A stretch of DNA of 64,000 nucleotides from Acidobacteriota bacterium (GCA_021780315.1 JAJXYY010000026.1:1-64000), one strand, 5' to 3'; positions 8,664 to 17,875 are shown, numbered from the stretch's first letter. Made by a program: numbers and translations. The notes: generated by a model from the letters alone, not told the origin.

Positions 8664-10101
8664 AACATCCGAGCTGGCTGCGGGAACCCTGCATCTGGAA
8701 CGCACCGCCCGTGTCGCCGGTAGTCCGCGCATTCTGATCATCGACGACGAAGATGCTATTCGCGAGTCGCTCGAAACACTGCTCACGCTCGAAGGCTTCG
8801 TGGTGTCGATGGCAGCCGATGGCACGTCCGGATTTGAGCTGCTTTCGCGCAATGAGTACGACCTGCTGCTGCTGGATCTGGCGCTGCCGGGCGAGAGCGG
8901 CATTGATCTGCTGCCCCGGATCACGGCGATCCAACAGAACCTGCCGATCATCATGATCACGGCCTTTGGCACCATGGGCAACGTGGTCGACGCGATCCGT
9001 GCCGGTGCAGAGAACTTCGTCCAGAAGCCGTGGGACAACGAGAAGCTGCTGGCAGATATTCGCACGGCCATTGCGCGGCATCGAGCCGAAGAAGAAGTCG
9101 TGCAGTTGAAGCGCACGCTGAAGCAGCGCTATAACTTCGAAAATATCGTCGGCAAAAGTGAACCGATGCTGCGCCTGTTCGATCTGGTGGCCCAGATCGC
9201 TCCGAGCCGCTCCACGGTGTTGCTACAGGGGGAGAGCGGCACCGGAAAAGAGTTGATCGCGAAGGCCATCCACGCGAACTCGCCACGCCGCGACCAGCCG
9301 TTTGTGCCGGTAAATACTGGGGCCGTGCCTTCCGAGTTGCTGGAGTCCACGCTCTTTGGCCACGTCAAGGGGGCCTTTACCTCGGCGATTACAGCGAAAA
9401 AGGGGCTGTTTGAAGTCGCGAACGGCGGCACCTTGTTTCTGGATGAGATTGGCACCATGGGAATGGACATGCAGGCCAAGATTCTGCGGGTGCTGCAGGA
9501 CAAGCGTTTTATGCATCTGGGCGGCGTGCAGGAGATTCAGGTGGACGTCCGTATTGTCGCGGCAACCAACGTGAATCTGCAGGAGGCTGTGCGCGAGGGA
9601 CGGTTTCGCGAAGACCTCTTCTACCGGCTGAATGTGATCTGCCTGGAGTTGCCTCCGCTGCGTTCGCGTCGCGAAGATATTCCCTTGCTGGCAGCGCACT
9701 TCTTGCGCTACTACGCGGACGAAAACGGCACTGAGCATCGTTCTCTAGCGCCGGAGGCTTTGCGGGTGCTGATGGACTACGACTGGCCCGGCAACGTGCG
9801 CGAACTGGAAAATGCGATGGAGCGCGGCGTCGTGCTGTCGACGACACGGACGATTACTCCGGATCTGCTGCCCTCGCAGTTGACCGGCAGCACCTACTCG
9901 GCCAGCCTGCTCGATCACCGTCCGGATGCTTCCCTATTCGACCTGATGGAGGAGATTGAGCGACGCATTATTGCGGACCGGTTGGAACGCTGCCATTGGA
10001 ACCAGACCGAAGCGGCGGAATACTTCAAGATTCCACTCTCCACACTGAACCAGAAGATCAAGCGGTTGAATGTGGAAGTGAAGAAGCGCGGCCGCGATTA
10101 G
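8656..10101 (+). CDS. sigma-54-dependent response regulator (NtrC family)
   Basis: A 481-residue regulator. The receiver domain (about 25-140) has the acidic pair IIDDEDA and the phospho-acceptor Asp at residue 74 in LLLDLALPGESG. The central AAA+ domain (about 160-395) has Walker A GESGTGKE near 193-200 and Walker B GGTLFLDEIG. The sigma-54 contact loop reads GAFTSA instead of the usual GAFTGA. A Fis-type helix-turn-helix ends the protein (NQTEAAEYFKIPLSTLNQKI). The start is the ATG overlapping the kinase stop; a TTG 18 bases upstream is rejected. It is the output partner of the kinase; targets are unknown. Its stop overlaps the end of the convergent dehydrogenase by 4 bases. Confidence 0.94.
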   Translation: MSETSELAAGTLHLERTARVAGSPRILIIDDEDAIRESLETLLTLEGFVVSMAADGTSGFELLSRNEYDLLLLDLALPGESGIDLLPRITAIQQNLPIIMITAFGTMGNVVDAIRAGAENFVQKPWDNEKLLADIRTAIARHRAEEEVVQLKRTLKQRYNFENIVGKSEPMLRLFDLVAQIAPSRSTVLLQGESGTGKELIAKAIHANSPRRDQPFVPVNTGAVPSELLESTLFGHVKGAFTSAITAKKGLFEVANGGTLFLDEIGTMGMDMQAKILRVLQDKRFMHLGGVQEIQVDVRIVAATNVNLQEAVREGRFREDLFYRLNVICLELPPLRSRREDIPLLAAHFLRYYADENGTEHRSLAPEALRVLMDYDWPGNVRELENAMERGVVLSTTRTITPDLLPSQLTGSTYSASLLDHRPDASLFDLMEEIERRIIADRLERCHWNQTEAAEYFKIPLSTLNQKIKRLNVEVKKRGRD

Positions 10102-11180
10102 CTGCCCGGCTGAATGATGATCTTCAACGAATCAGGTTGGGGGTTGGAGGCAAGCTCGATAGCTGCTACAGCATCTTCCAACGAGAAGCGATGGGAGATG
10201 AGCCGGGTGAGGTCGAAGCCATTGCGGTAGCCATCCAAGACCATGCGGGTGACGTCATCCTGGATCGCGACGGACGCGCTATAGGAGCCCATCAGGGTCT
10301 TCTCATCCATACAGACTGCGGCTGGATCGAAGGGCGTCTCGCCGTGCTGGGTGCTGGCGAAGAGCATGACGCGGCCACCGGGACGGATCGAATTCATGGC
10401 GACTTGAATCAGTGCATTTCCACCCACGGCGACAAGCGCGACATCAGCACCGCGGCCTTCGGTGGCGTTTTTTGCGGCAGCCACGACATCGCCACGCGCA
10501 TCCAGAGGATGATGCAGACCGAAACCCGCAGCGATCGCATGACGCTCCGGATAGAGATCGCTGGTCAGCACGGTGGCTCCCGTGCGGTGAGCCAGTGCCG
10601 CCAGCAGAATTCCAATGGAACCCTGACCGATCACCAGTACAGTCTCGTCCGTTTGCAGCCCCAGTAGCTGGATCGCCTTGTAGCAGGTGTTGACCGGCTC
10701 GATAAACGCTGCCTGCTCGAACGGAATGTGGTCCGGGATCTTGATCAGTCCACGACGCACGATCCAGTCCATGACGCGGATGTACTCCGCGAAGCCTCCG
10801 CCCGAAGGAGCAAAGCCTGCCGTGCAGCCGACTTTCTTGTAGACCTCGCACTGGGCGAAGGTGTGTTTGCGGCAGTAGTAGCAATCGCCACAGGGGATGT
10901 GGTGATAGGCCATGACGCGATCGCCGACGCGGAAGTTGGTAACGCCTGCGCCGACCTGAGCGACTGTGCCTGACATCTCGTGACCGAAGACGCGCGGCGC
11001 ATCGTGCGAGCCAGTGTGAATCTTCTTGAGATCGGTGCCGCAGATGCCGCAGGTGTGTATCTTGACTAGTACTTCACCGGGACCGATCACAGGGACGGGT
11101 ATGGTCTCGATACGGACATCGTTTTTACCGCGATAGACGGCGGCACGCATGGTGGAGGGAATGGCTGTGAGATCGTTCAC
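10098..11180 (-). CDS. zinc-dependent medium-chain alcohol dehydrogenase in the hopanoid operon
   Basis: A 360-residue MDR-superfamily dehydrogenase close to sorbitol/threonine dehydrogenases. Catalytic zinc ligands are seen in TCGICGTDLKKIH and FGHEMSGTV. The structural zinc lobe is CGDCYYCRKHTFAQC (C-x2-C-x2-C-x7-C). The Rossmann motif is VLVIGQGSIGILLAAL, and an acidic residue after the second strand (TSDLYPERH) suggests NAD(H) preference. It starts 4 bases after the hpnG stop, so it is almost surely the last gene of the hopanoid operon. Reduction of the sugar end of a hopanoid (ribosylhopane to bacteriohopanetetrol) would fit its family and place, but this is inference. A general polyol dehydrogenase is the alternative. 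Confidence 0.88.
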   Translation of the reverse strand: MNDLTAIPSTMRAAVYRGKNDVRIETIPVPVIGPGEVLVKIHTCGICGTDLKKIHTGSHDAPRVFGHEMSGTVAQVGAGVTNFRVGDRVMAYHHIPCGDCYYCRKHTFAQCEVYKKVGCTAGFAPSGGGFAEYIRVMDWIVRRGLIKIPDHIPFEQAAFIEPVNTCYKAIQLLGLQTDETVLVIGQGSIGILLAALAHRTGATVLTSDLYPERHAIAAGFGLHHPLDARGDVVAAAKNATEGRGADVALVAVGGNALIQVAMNSIRPGGRVMLFASTQHGETPFDPAAVCMDEKTLMGSYSASVAIQDDVTRMVLDGYRNGFDLTRLISHRFSLEDAVAAIELASNPQPDSLKIIIQPGS

Positions 11181-11183
11181 CTG

Positions 11184-11906
11184 CTACACGGCTCCTGATT
11201 GATTGGTTCGATTTACCTGTTTGTGTTCCAGAAAGTTGCGGATGGAGACCTCTAATGCCTTGGCTGCGAGGCTGCTGTTGCGACCAAGCTGGAGCAAGGA
11301 AGCCCAGTACCTCGGCCGCAGCGCAACATAGGCAAGAAACGGAATCATGCGCAACTGGCCGTTGAGATCGATGAAGGGATTCAGGTCGGGCAGCCGGGCG
11401 TCGCGTGCATCGGAGACGGCCTTCAAACAGTAGACCGGGATGCCGCGAATGTGCGCGAGCCTGCAGACTGCGGCGGCTTCCATATCTACAAGTCCGGCCT
11501 CATAGCTGGCGTGGAGGCGCTGCTTCTCGGCCTCATCGGCGACATGGGGCGTCGTTACCAGGCGCAGGGTGCGGTCGCCGTCGGACAGTAGGAAGCGTTC
11601 ACCGGTGAGCGCGTCGATCACCTCGGAGACAACGTAACAGTGGCCCGGGATCATGTCGTGATCTAGTGCTCCTGCCCACCCTACGGAAAGCACCATGTCC
11701 AGTGTGCCGATGTGCTCGGCCGCCGCCAGGCTGCGCAAGGCCGCAGCTGTACCCATACCTCCACATACGGCGATGTACTCGTTGGCATGATCATCCGCAG
11801 AACTGAGCCAGATCGAGATGCCGCGAGTGGGCGAGGCAACGCGCTGCCAGCCACGCACCAGGGGCTTCAGTTCTCCGGGGAGTGCGGCAAGAATTGCGAT
11901 TCTCAT
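11184..11906 (-). CDS. hpnG: hopanoid-associated phosphorylase (adenosylhopane nucleosidase/phosphorylase)
   Basis: Purine-nucleoside-phosphorylase-fold enzyme of about 240 residues. In the known pathway HpnG removes adenine from adenosylhopane, the product of HpnH, giving phosphoribosylhopane or ribosylhopane. The start MRIAILAALPGELKPL is the typical opening of this fold and overlaps the hpnA stop as ATGA (11906-11903). The central GWAGALDHDMIPG and the late LVDMEAAAVCRLAHIRGIP, with the substrate-binding Met-Glu, match the PNP/MTA-SAH nucleosidase family. The frame runs 11 codons further upstream, but that start is rejected because of the ATGA coupling. Confidence 0.9.
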   Translation of the reverse strand: MRIAILAALPGELKPLVRGWQRVASPTRGISIWLSSADDHANEYIAVCGGMGTAAALRSLAAAEHIGTLDMVLSVGWAGALDHDMIPGHCYVVSEVIDALTGERFLLSDGDRTLRLVTTPHVADEAEKQRLHASYEAGLVDMEAAAVCRLAHIRGIPVYCLKAVSDARDARLPDLNPFIDLNGQLRMIPFLAYVALRPRYWASLLQLGRNSSLAAKALEVSIRNFLEHKQVNRTNQSGAV

Positions 11907-12898
11907 GATGCCGGCGCGTACCCATGCGCGATGAACCATTCAATTGCAGAGCGCAAGGCGGCGTAGACCGGAAGCAGTTTGAAGCCGAGTTCACGCTCTG
12001 CCTTCGCAGAGGAGGCAAACATCATCTTCTTGCCCATGCGAACCGCTTCCACGGTAGCGCGCGGCTCTTTACCCAGAAGTTTGCCGGTAAAGTTTTCGTC
12101 GAAGAATGCAAAGGCCATGGCGACGGCGTGCGGCACTTTCATGGTTGGTGAGGGCAGTCCGGTGATCGCCGACATGCGGTCGAGTATCTGCTTGAGGGTG
12201 AGGTTTTCTCCGCCCAGGATGTAACGTTCGCCAGGTGTGCCAAGCTCCAGTGCCGCGACGTGCATGCGCGCGACCTCGGAGACATCGACCAGATTCAAGC
12301 CGGTCTCGACGTAGGCAGGAAAGTTTCGGTTGAGGAAGTCAACGATGATGCGGCCTGTGGGGGTGGGCTTGGCATCGCCCGGCCCGATGGGCGTAGTCGG
12401 ATTGAGAATCATCACATGCTGGCCGGAATGTGCGGCGCGTATTGCTTCTTGCTCGCCCAGAAACTTCGACCGTTTGTAGTGTCCAATCATATCGTCGAGC
12501 GAAACCGGCGTGTCTTCGTTGACGATGGTGCCATCTACCTTGAAGCCCATGGTCGCGACGCTGGAGGTGTAAACGACCCGTGGCACACCTACCTCGCGGG
12601 CCAATGCCAACAGGTTGCGGGTACCGTCTACGTTCGCGGCATACATCTCGTTGGGATCGCGCACCCACAAGCGATAGTCCGCGGCAACATGCACCAGTGC
12701 TTCACAGCCGGTCAGGGCAGAACGCAGCGGATCGATGTTGCGCAGATCGCCCTGAACCGCCTCGGCATTGAGACCGGTCAGGACATCGAGACGACTGGTG
12801 CTCCGGGTAAGCAGGCGGAGATCAGCACCTGCTGCTGCATAGCTGCGGGCCACATGTCCACCGACAAAGCCGGTCGCCCCGGTAATGAATACGCGCAA
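11903..12898 (-). CDS. hpnA: hopanoid-associated NAD-dependent sugar epimerase/dehydratase
   Basis: Extended short-chain dehydrogenase of 331 residues. The N-terminal Rossmann motif is MRVFITGATGFVGGHVA, the dinucleotide acid region is LLTRSTSRLD, and the active site has VYTSSVATMG and the YxxxK-type HYKRSKFLGEQEA near residue 140. HpnA proteins are found in hopanoid clusters of many bacteria, but their exact reaction is not settled. Here it is coupled to hpnG through an ATGA overlap, with the small unknown gene and hpnH upstream, so a role on the hopanoid side chain is likely. Confidence 0.9.
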   Translation of the reverse strand: MRVFITGATGFVGGHVARSYAAAGADLRLLTRSTSRLDVLTGLNAEAVQGDLRNIDPLRSALTGCEALVHVAADYRLWVRDPNEMYAANVDGTRNLLALAREVGVPRVVYTSSVATMGFKVDGTIVNEDTPVSLDDMIGHYKRSKFLGEQEAIRAAHSGQHVMILNPTTPIGPGDAKPTPTGRIIVDFLNRNFPAYVETGLNLVDVSEVARMHVAALELGTPGERYILGGENLTLKQILDRMSAITGLPSPTMKVPHAVAMAFAFFDENFTGKLLGKEPRATVEAVRMGKKMMFASSAKAERELGFKLLPVYAALRSAIEWFIAHGYAPAS

Positions 12899-12985
12899 TG
12901 TTCGCTCGTTTCCGCGTGGTGTTGGTCCCGCAAATAGCTAATAGCAGGAAGCTTAGTCGGCTGACCCTATTCCTGACCGAGGGGG

Positions 12986-13432
12986 TTAGTCCAGCTTTTC
13001 CGGCTCGATCTGGATATTCTGCTCGCCCGCAGCTTTCTTAGCCCAGTACTTGGCGACCCAGGCCTCGAATGTCTTGCCCGCAGCGGTGTCGCGTCCGCTG
13101 AACGCAAGTCCCGCAATGTCCGCATAGGAGATGTTTCGCTTGGTCTTTTCGTTGATCGGGATGATGCGAATGAACGAGTCGAGTAACGTGTGGCCGGTGC
13201 GGCGATCGAAGAGATAGCCTTCTACCTTGGACCCGTCCTTGCACGTGATGGTGATGTCGCCGCGATAGTCGAAAGCCTTTTCGAGCGCTTCGCGCACCTC
13301 GGCTTCGGTGGCGAGTTCGGGTACCCAGCCTTCCAGTTGCTCGCGATCCCGTCCGGCCGCAACCTCAATCTCATCAGGGGTCAGATGCGACAACTGCTCC
13401 AACTTGGCGGACTCTTGTAGGTCAGTGGCCAT
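12986..13432 (-). CDS. uncharacterised protein of the hopanoid operon with a small beta-barrel-like domain
   Basis: A 148-residue soluble protein with no recognised enzyme motif. The N-terminal half is helical and acidic (LTPDEIEVAAGRDREQLEGW, then EAEVREALEKAF). The middle reads as successive beta-strands (GDITITCKDGSKVEGYLFDR, FIRIIPI, ISYADIAGLAFSGRD), which suggests an SH3/Sm-like barrel. The C-terminus is a Lys-rich helix. The ATG lies 2 bases from the hpnH stop, and hpnA follows 87 bases on, so it is embedded between two hopanoid genes. No membrane segment or signal is seen. Function is unknown; the location argues for a scaffold, regulator or partner of HpnH. Confidence 0.85.
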   Translation of the reverse strand: MATDLQESAKLEQLSHLTPDEIEVAAGRDREQLEGWVPELATEAEVREALEKAFDYRGDITITCKDGSKVEGYLFDRRTGHTLLDSFIRIIPINEKTKRNISYADIAGLAFSGRDTAAGKTFEAWVAKYWAKKAAGEQNIQIEPEKLD

Positions 13433-13434
13433 AA

Positions 13435-14577
13435 TTAGTCTCCTGAGACTTCCTGCAGGCGATCTGCGTTATCCGTTGCGGTCGAGGGCGCGGCGATCTG
13501 CACCAGGGGGCCATGGCTGGCCGGCTTCCACTCATTCAAAATCTTCTGCGCCCCTTCATCTTTGTAGCTACCAAAGAAGATGGCCTTGGCGGTCTCCAGC
13601 ACTCCCTTGATGGAACCGAAGGTGTAGTTGACGCCGCTGGCCTCGTAGCCCGAGTGAACCATGCAGTTGGCGCAGCGTGGGTTGCCGGATTCGGTGCCGT
13701 AGTTCTGCCACTCGACCGTCTCCATCAACTCCTGGAAGCTGTCGGCGTAGCCATCCTGCAACAAATAGCAGGGCTTCTGCCAGCCGAAGATCGAGAACGT
13801 TGGCATGCCCCAGGGCGTGCAGGTGAGGTCCTTCTTGCCCATCAGAAACTCCATGAAGATTGGCGAGGCGTTGAAGCGCCAGGTCTTCTTGCGGTTGGAG
13901 AGGATGGCGCGGAACATCTTCTTCGAGCGGGCGCGCCCCAGGAAGTGCTTCTGGTCGGGAGCCTTGTCATAGGTGTATCCGGGCGAGACCATCATGCTCT
14001 CGACGCCCGCAACCATCAGTTCGTCAAAGTGGGCGCGAACACTGTTGGGATCGGCACCATCGAACAGCGTGGTGTTGGTCGTCACGCGGAAGCCCGCATC
14101 CACCGCGGCGCGAACGCCTTCCATTGCAATGTCGTAACCGCCTTCGCGGCAGACCGAGAAGTCGTGATGCTCGCGCTGACCGTCAACGTGCACCGAGAAC
14201 GAGAGGTACTTGCTGGGCTTGAAGAGGTGCAGCTTCTCCTTAAGCAGCAGCGCGTTCGTGCACATGTAGACGTACTTCTTGCGGGCAACCAGTCCGGCGA
14301 CGATCTCTGGCATGCGCGGGTGCAGCAAGGGCTCTCCGCCTGGAATGGCGACCATGGGTGTACCACACTCTTCGACTGCCTTGAAGCAATCTTCCGGGCT
14401 CAACTCTGCCTTGAGAATGTGTGCGGGGTACTGGATCTTGCCGCAGCCGGCACAGGCCAGATTGCAACGGAAGAGCGGCTCCAACATCAGCACCAAGGGG
14501 TACTTCTTCCGTCCGAGGAACTTCTGCTTCAATACATAAGTTGCAACTGTCCAAGCTTGCGAGACTGGCACTGCCAT
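13435..14577 (-). CDS. hpnH: radical SAM hopanoid side-chain enzyme (adenosylhopane synthase)
   Basis: Radical SAM protein of 380 residues. HpnH joins the 5'-deoxyadenosyl group to diploptene, making adenosylhopane, the first extended hopanoid. The iron-sulfur motif is FRCNLACAGCGKIQYP (C-x3... spacing C-N-L-A-C-A-G-C) near residues 36-46. The GGEPLLHP motif for SAM follows near 78, and a C-terminal Cys set appears in SGNPRCANCMVHSGYEASG. A strong ribosome site (AAGGAG) precedes the ATG. It lies 83 bases after shc on the same strand, in biosynthetic order. Identification is secure. Confidence 0.95.
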   Translation of the reverse strand: MAVPVSQAWTVATYVLKQKFLGRKKYPLVLMLEPLFRCNLACAGCGKIQYPAHILKAELSPEDCFKAVEECGTPMVAIPGGEPLLHPRMPEIVAGLVARKKYVYMCTNALLLKEKLHLFKPSKYLSFSVHVDGQREHHDFSVCREGGYDIAMEGVRAAVDAGFRVTTNTTLFDGADPNSVRAHFDELMVAGVESMMVSPGYTYDKAPDQKHFLGRARSKKMFRAILSNRKKTWRFNASPIFMEFLMGKKDLTCTPWGMPTFSIFGWQKPCYLLQDGYADSFQELMETVEWQNYGTESGNPRCANCMVHSGYEASGVNYTFGSIKGVLETAKAIFFGSYKDEGAQKILNEWKPASHGPLVQIAAPSTATDNADRLQEVSGD

Positions 14578-14659
14578 TTGATGTCTCCTTCACACTCTAA
14601 AAATCTCATTTAAGCTTCGTCCCTGGGCCAAACGGTCGCAGGACGCAGCTTTTGTCGGT

Positions 14660-16690
14660 CTAAACCTTTGCCTGCGACTCTTTTTCTAACGCCCGCTTGT
14701 AGGTCGTAAGCGCCAGCAGCGGGAAGTACTGCTTATACAGGTGATATCCCAAATAAAAGACGCGCGGGAAGCCGGTTCCGGTGTAATAACTTTCTCCGTT
14801 GCGCCCCGGGACCAACTCGTCCCAACTGCCGTCGGCGTGTTGCCGGTCGATCAGCCAGCGAACGCCCTTGGCCACTGAGTCGGAGCGAACGTCGCCGCCT
14901 GCCAGCAGGCCAAGCAGTGCCCAGGCCGTCTGCGAAGGAGTGCTGGGACCGATGCCCTTCTGCAGCTCGTCGTCGTAGGTGCCACAGGTTTCGCCCCAGC
15001 CACCGTCGGAGTTCTGCACCATGCGAATCCACTCGGTTGCCTGCAGGATGCAGGGCTCGTGGCTCCACATGCCGATGGCCTCCAGGCCACGCAGTACAAG
15101 GAAGGTTCCGTAGAGATAATTGACGCCCCAGCGGCCGAACCAGCTACCGTCCGCACACTGTTCTTTCAGAACAAACTGGACAGCCTTCTCGACACGTTTA
15201 TCTTCTCGGGTGTAGCCGTACTGCGCCAGCATCTCCAGCATGCGCCCGGTAATGTCCACGGTCGGTGGGTCCAGCATGGCATTGTGATCGGCAAAGGGAA
15301 TGTACTGGAAGATGGTCTTGGTGTTGTCCTTGTCGAAGGCTGCCCAGCCACCGTTCTTGCACTGCATCGCCCACACCCAGTTGAGTGCGCGCTGGCAGAC
15401 TTCGTGCTGGTAACGCTCCCGCGGATTGTCGATGCAGTTGAGCGCCAGCAACACTTCACCCGTGTCGTCAAGGTCGGGGTAGAACTCGTTGTTGAACTCG
15501 AAGTACCAGCCACCGGGCTCAACGTTCTTGACCTTCTCGGCCCAGTCGCCCTTGGTCCGAACCTCTTTCGAGAGCAGCCAGTCGGCAGCCCGCAGCAGGC
15601 GCGGATCGGTGCGCGAAAGCCCGGCTTCGCCCAGCGCCGACATGACCTGCGCGGTGTCCCATATGGGCGGGAAGCAGGGCTGCATGCGGAACGTCGGCGT
15701 CGGATAGTCTTCCGTACCCTGCGGGCAGTCGATGCCGAGCTTCTCAAACTCATCCATCGCGCGGATAAACTGCGGATCATCGACTGAGTAACCCAGACAG
15801 CGCATCGCTATGATCGAGTTCATCATGGCGGGATAGATAGCACCCAATCCATCGGACTTCTCAAACCGGGCCAACATCCACTTCTCCGCGGCCTTCAGGG
15901 CAACTTTGCGCAGCGGACGAATGTGTACGCGCTCAAAGGAGTGAATCATCCGGTCGAGAAACAGGAAGAAATTACGCCAACTGATCAGCTTTTTGGTGTC
16001 CCACTTCAGGTGCAGGTTGGCGTTCTCGCGACCACCGACGAAAAGTTCGTCGATTCCCTGCTCCGGGGCGATCTTCTTGAACGGCTTCTTCGCATAGATG
16101 ATCGCCAGTGGGACCAGAATGCCGCGCGACCAGGAAGAAATCTCATAGATATTGAAGTAGAACCAGTTCGGGAATAGGACGATCTCCGGCGGAATGGCCG
16201 GCACAGCGTTGTACTCGTACTGACCCAGTGCGCAGAGGTAGATCTTGGTGAACGTGTTGCACTCCACGACACCACCGTTCGCCAGAATCCACTTGCGAGC
16301 GCGTGCCATCATGGGCTCATCCGCGACATGGCCCATCAACTTCAGTGCCAGGTAACTTTTGACGCCGTAGTTGATGTTGGATGGGCCACCCGGATACTGA
16401 CTCCAGCCGCCATCCTCGTTCTGGTGGCGCAGAATCTCGTTGCGTGCCCGTTCCATCTTGCCAGCATCGCCCGTACCCAGCAGCACATGCATGAAGATGT
16501 AATCGGCTTCCAGCATGACGTCGGCTTCGAGTTCGCCGCACCAGTAGCCCTCTGGGTGCTGCGTCCCGAGCAGCCAGTCTCTGGCGCGATTGATGCCGCC
16601 GACCACATGCTCCAAGGCCAGGTCCATTCGACCATAGCGGGGCTGCGCGGGCCGGTTCACCGTCTGCGGATTGCTTGAAGATGGATTCAT
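14660..16690 (-). CDS. shc: squalene-hopene cyclase
   Basis: Monotopic membrane triterpene cyclase of 676 residues that folds squalene into hopene. The protonating motif is DLDDTGEV near residue 405. Repeated QW-type motifs are visible: NEDGGWSQYPGG, CKNGGWAAFDKDN, CADGSWFGRWG, NSDGGWGETCGTYDD and HADGSWDE. The C-terminus GTGFPRVFYLGYHLYKQYFPLLAL is the usual end of bacterial SHC. It begins 34 bases after the ispH stop, so isoprenoid precursor supply and cyclisation are in one transcription unit. Length and motifs are normal. Confidence 0.97.
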   Translation of the reverse strand: MNPSSSNPQTVNRPAQPRYGRMDLALEHVVGGINRARDWLLGTQHPEGYWCGELEADVMLEADYIFMHVLLGTGDAGKMERARNEILRHQNEDGGWSQYPGGPSNINYGVKSYLALKLMGHVADEPMMARARKWILANGGVVECNTFTKIYLCALGQYEYNAVPAIPPEIVLFPNWFYFNIYEISSWSRGILVPLAIIYAKKPFKKIAPEQGIDELFVGGRENANLHLKWDTKKLISWRNFFLFLDRMIHSFERVHIRPLRKVALKAAEKWMLARFEKSDGLGAIYPAMMNSIIAMRCLGYSVDDPQFIRAMDEFEKLGIDCPQGTEDYPTPTFRMQPCFPPIWDTAQVMSALGEAGLSRTDPRLLRAADWLLSKEVRTKGDWAEKVKNVEPGGWYFEFNNEFYPDLDDTGEVLLALNCIDNPRERYQHEVCQRALNWVWAMQCKNGGWAAFDKDNTKTIFQYIPFADHNAMLDPPTVDITGRMLEMLAQYGYTREDKRVEKAVQFVLKEQCADGSWFGRWGVNYLYGTFLVLRGLEAIGMWSHEPCILQATEWIRMVQNSDGGWGETCGTYDDELQKGIGPSTPSQTAWALLGLLAGGDVRSDSVAKGVRWLIDRQHADGSWDELVPGRNGESYYTGTGFPRVFYLGYHLYKQYFPLLALTTYKRALEKESQAKV

Positions 16691-16724
16691 TTACTGCAAA
16701 CTCTCTTGGGTGCTGCGCATGGTG

Positions 16725-17738
16725 TTACCGCGAAACTGCTGGAGCAGAAGCTATCGCCTGCACGATCTCCGGGGGCAGTCCAAAACGAACGTTCTCCGGC
16801 ATCACTTCAACTTCATCGACATCGCCGTATCCCATGTTCTGGAGATACTCGACCACATCCTTGACCAGCACTTCCGGAGCGGATGCTCCAGCGGTCACGG
16901 CCACAGTGTTGACGCCGTCCAGCCACTCAGGCTGGATGGCATCGGCAGTATCGATCAAATACGAGTTCGTATGGAGATTCTTCGAGACCTCGACAAGGCG
17001 ATTGGAGTTCGAACTGTTCTTCGAACCGACAACCAGAACCAGATCGGCTCCATGCGCTACGTTCTTTACCGCTACCTGCCGGTTCTCCGTTGCGTAGCAG
17101 ATATCCTGTGCGTGCGGACCGACGATGTTGGGAAACTTAATCTTCAGCGCATCAATCATATAGCGCGCTTCGTCGAGCGAAAGTGTGGTCTGGGTCAGGT
17201 AGGCGACCTTGTCGGGATCGGGCACGACCAGCGCTTCCACTTCCTGCAAGGTCGAGACCACCTGGGTCACGTCCGGCGCTTCGCCTTGCGTGCCTTCTAC
17301 TTCCTCGTGGTCGCGATGGCCAACCAGCACCAGCGAGTAGCCCTGCTTGGCAAACTTGATGGCTTCCACGTGGACCTTGGTCACCAGCGGGCAGGTCGCA
17401 TCGACCACCTTCAGGCCACGTTCCTTGGCGCGTTGCCGCACCGCAGGAGAGACGCCATGTGCGGAGTAGATCACGCGCGCGCCTTCCGGCACCTCGTCCA
17501 GTTCATTCACAAAGATGGCACCCTTCTTGGCCAAATCGGTCACAACATAGCTGTTATGGACGATCTCCTTGCGAACGTAGATCGGAGCTCCGAACGTCTC
17601 CAATGCAATTTGTACGATGTCGATGGCCCGCACCACGCCCGCACAGAAACCGCGCGGCTTCAAAAGCAGCACTCGCTTGGTCTTGGTTACGGTGTCGGAT
17701 TGGTCAACGGGTGTGTGGTCTACAGTGGTCGTAATCAC
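16725..17738 (-). CDS. ispH: 4-hydroxy-3-methylbut-2-enyl diphosphate reductase
   Basis: Last enzyme of the MEP pathway, a [4Fe-4S] protein that makes IPP and DMAPP. The three cluster cysteines are in KPRGFCAGVVRAID (near residue 32), VVDATCPLVTKVH and HAQDICYATENRQ. The substrate pocket has YSAHGVSP and VGSKNSSNSNRL. The first about 20 residues are a variable tail before the conserved KRVLLLKPRGF. It is the most upstream gene of the hopanoid run after recN and feeds the isoprenoid pool for squalene. Confidence 0.96.
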   Translation of the reverse strand: MITTTVDHTPVDQSDTVTKTKRVLLLKPRGFCAGVVRAIDIVQIALETFGAPIYVRKEIVHNSYVVTDLAKKGAIFVNELDEVPEGARVIYSAHGVSPAVRQRAKERGLKVVDATCPLVTKVHVEAIKFAKQGYSLVLVGHRDHEEVEGTQGEAPDVTQVVSTLQEVEALVVPDPDKVAYLTQTTLSLDEARYMIDALKIKFPNIVGPHAQDICYATENRQVAVKNVAHGADLVLVVGSKNSSNSNRLVEVSKNLHTNSYLIDTADAIQPEWLDGVNTVAVTAGASAPEVLVKDVVEYLQNMGYGDVDEVEVMPENVRFGLPPEIVQAIASAPAVSR

Positions 17739-17875
17739 TTAGTAAGTATACCGCGTTCGCAAGCGAAATGGGTCTCTATTGAACCAACGCTGGTGCGTCC
17801 GGGACTTCACCGGCTGCAACCATAAACGACGGCAAACTGGATTCAGGTGTCTGAGCGGGCAGAAGTTACGCGGCG

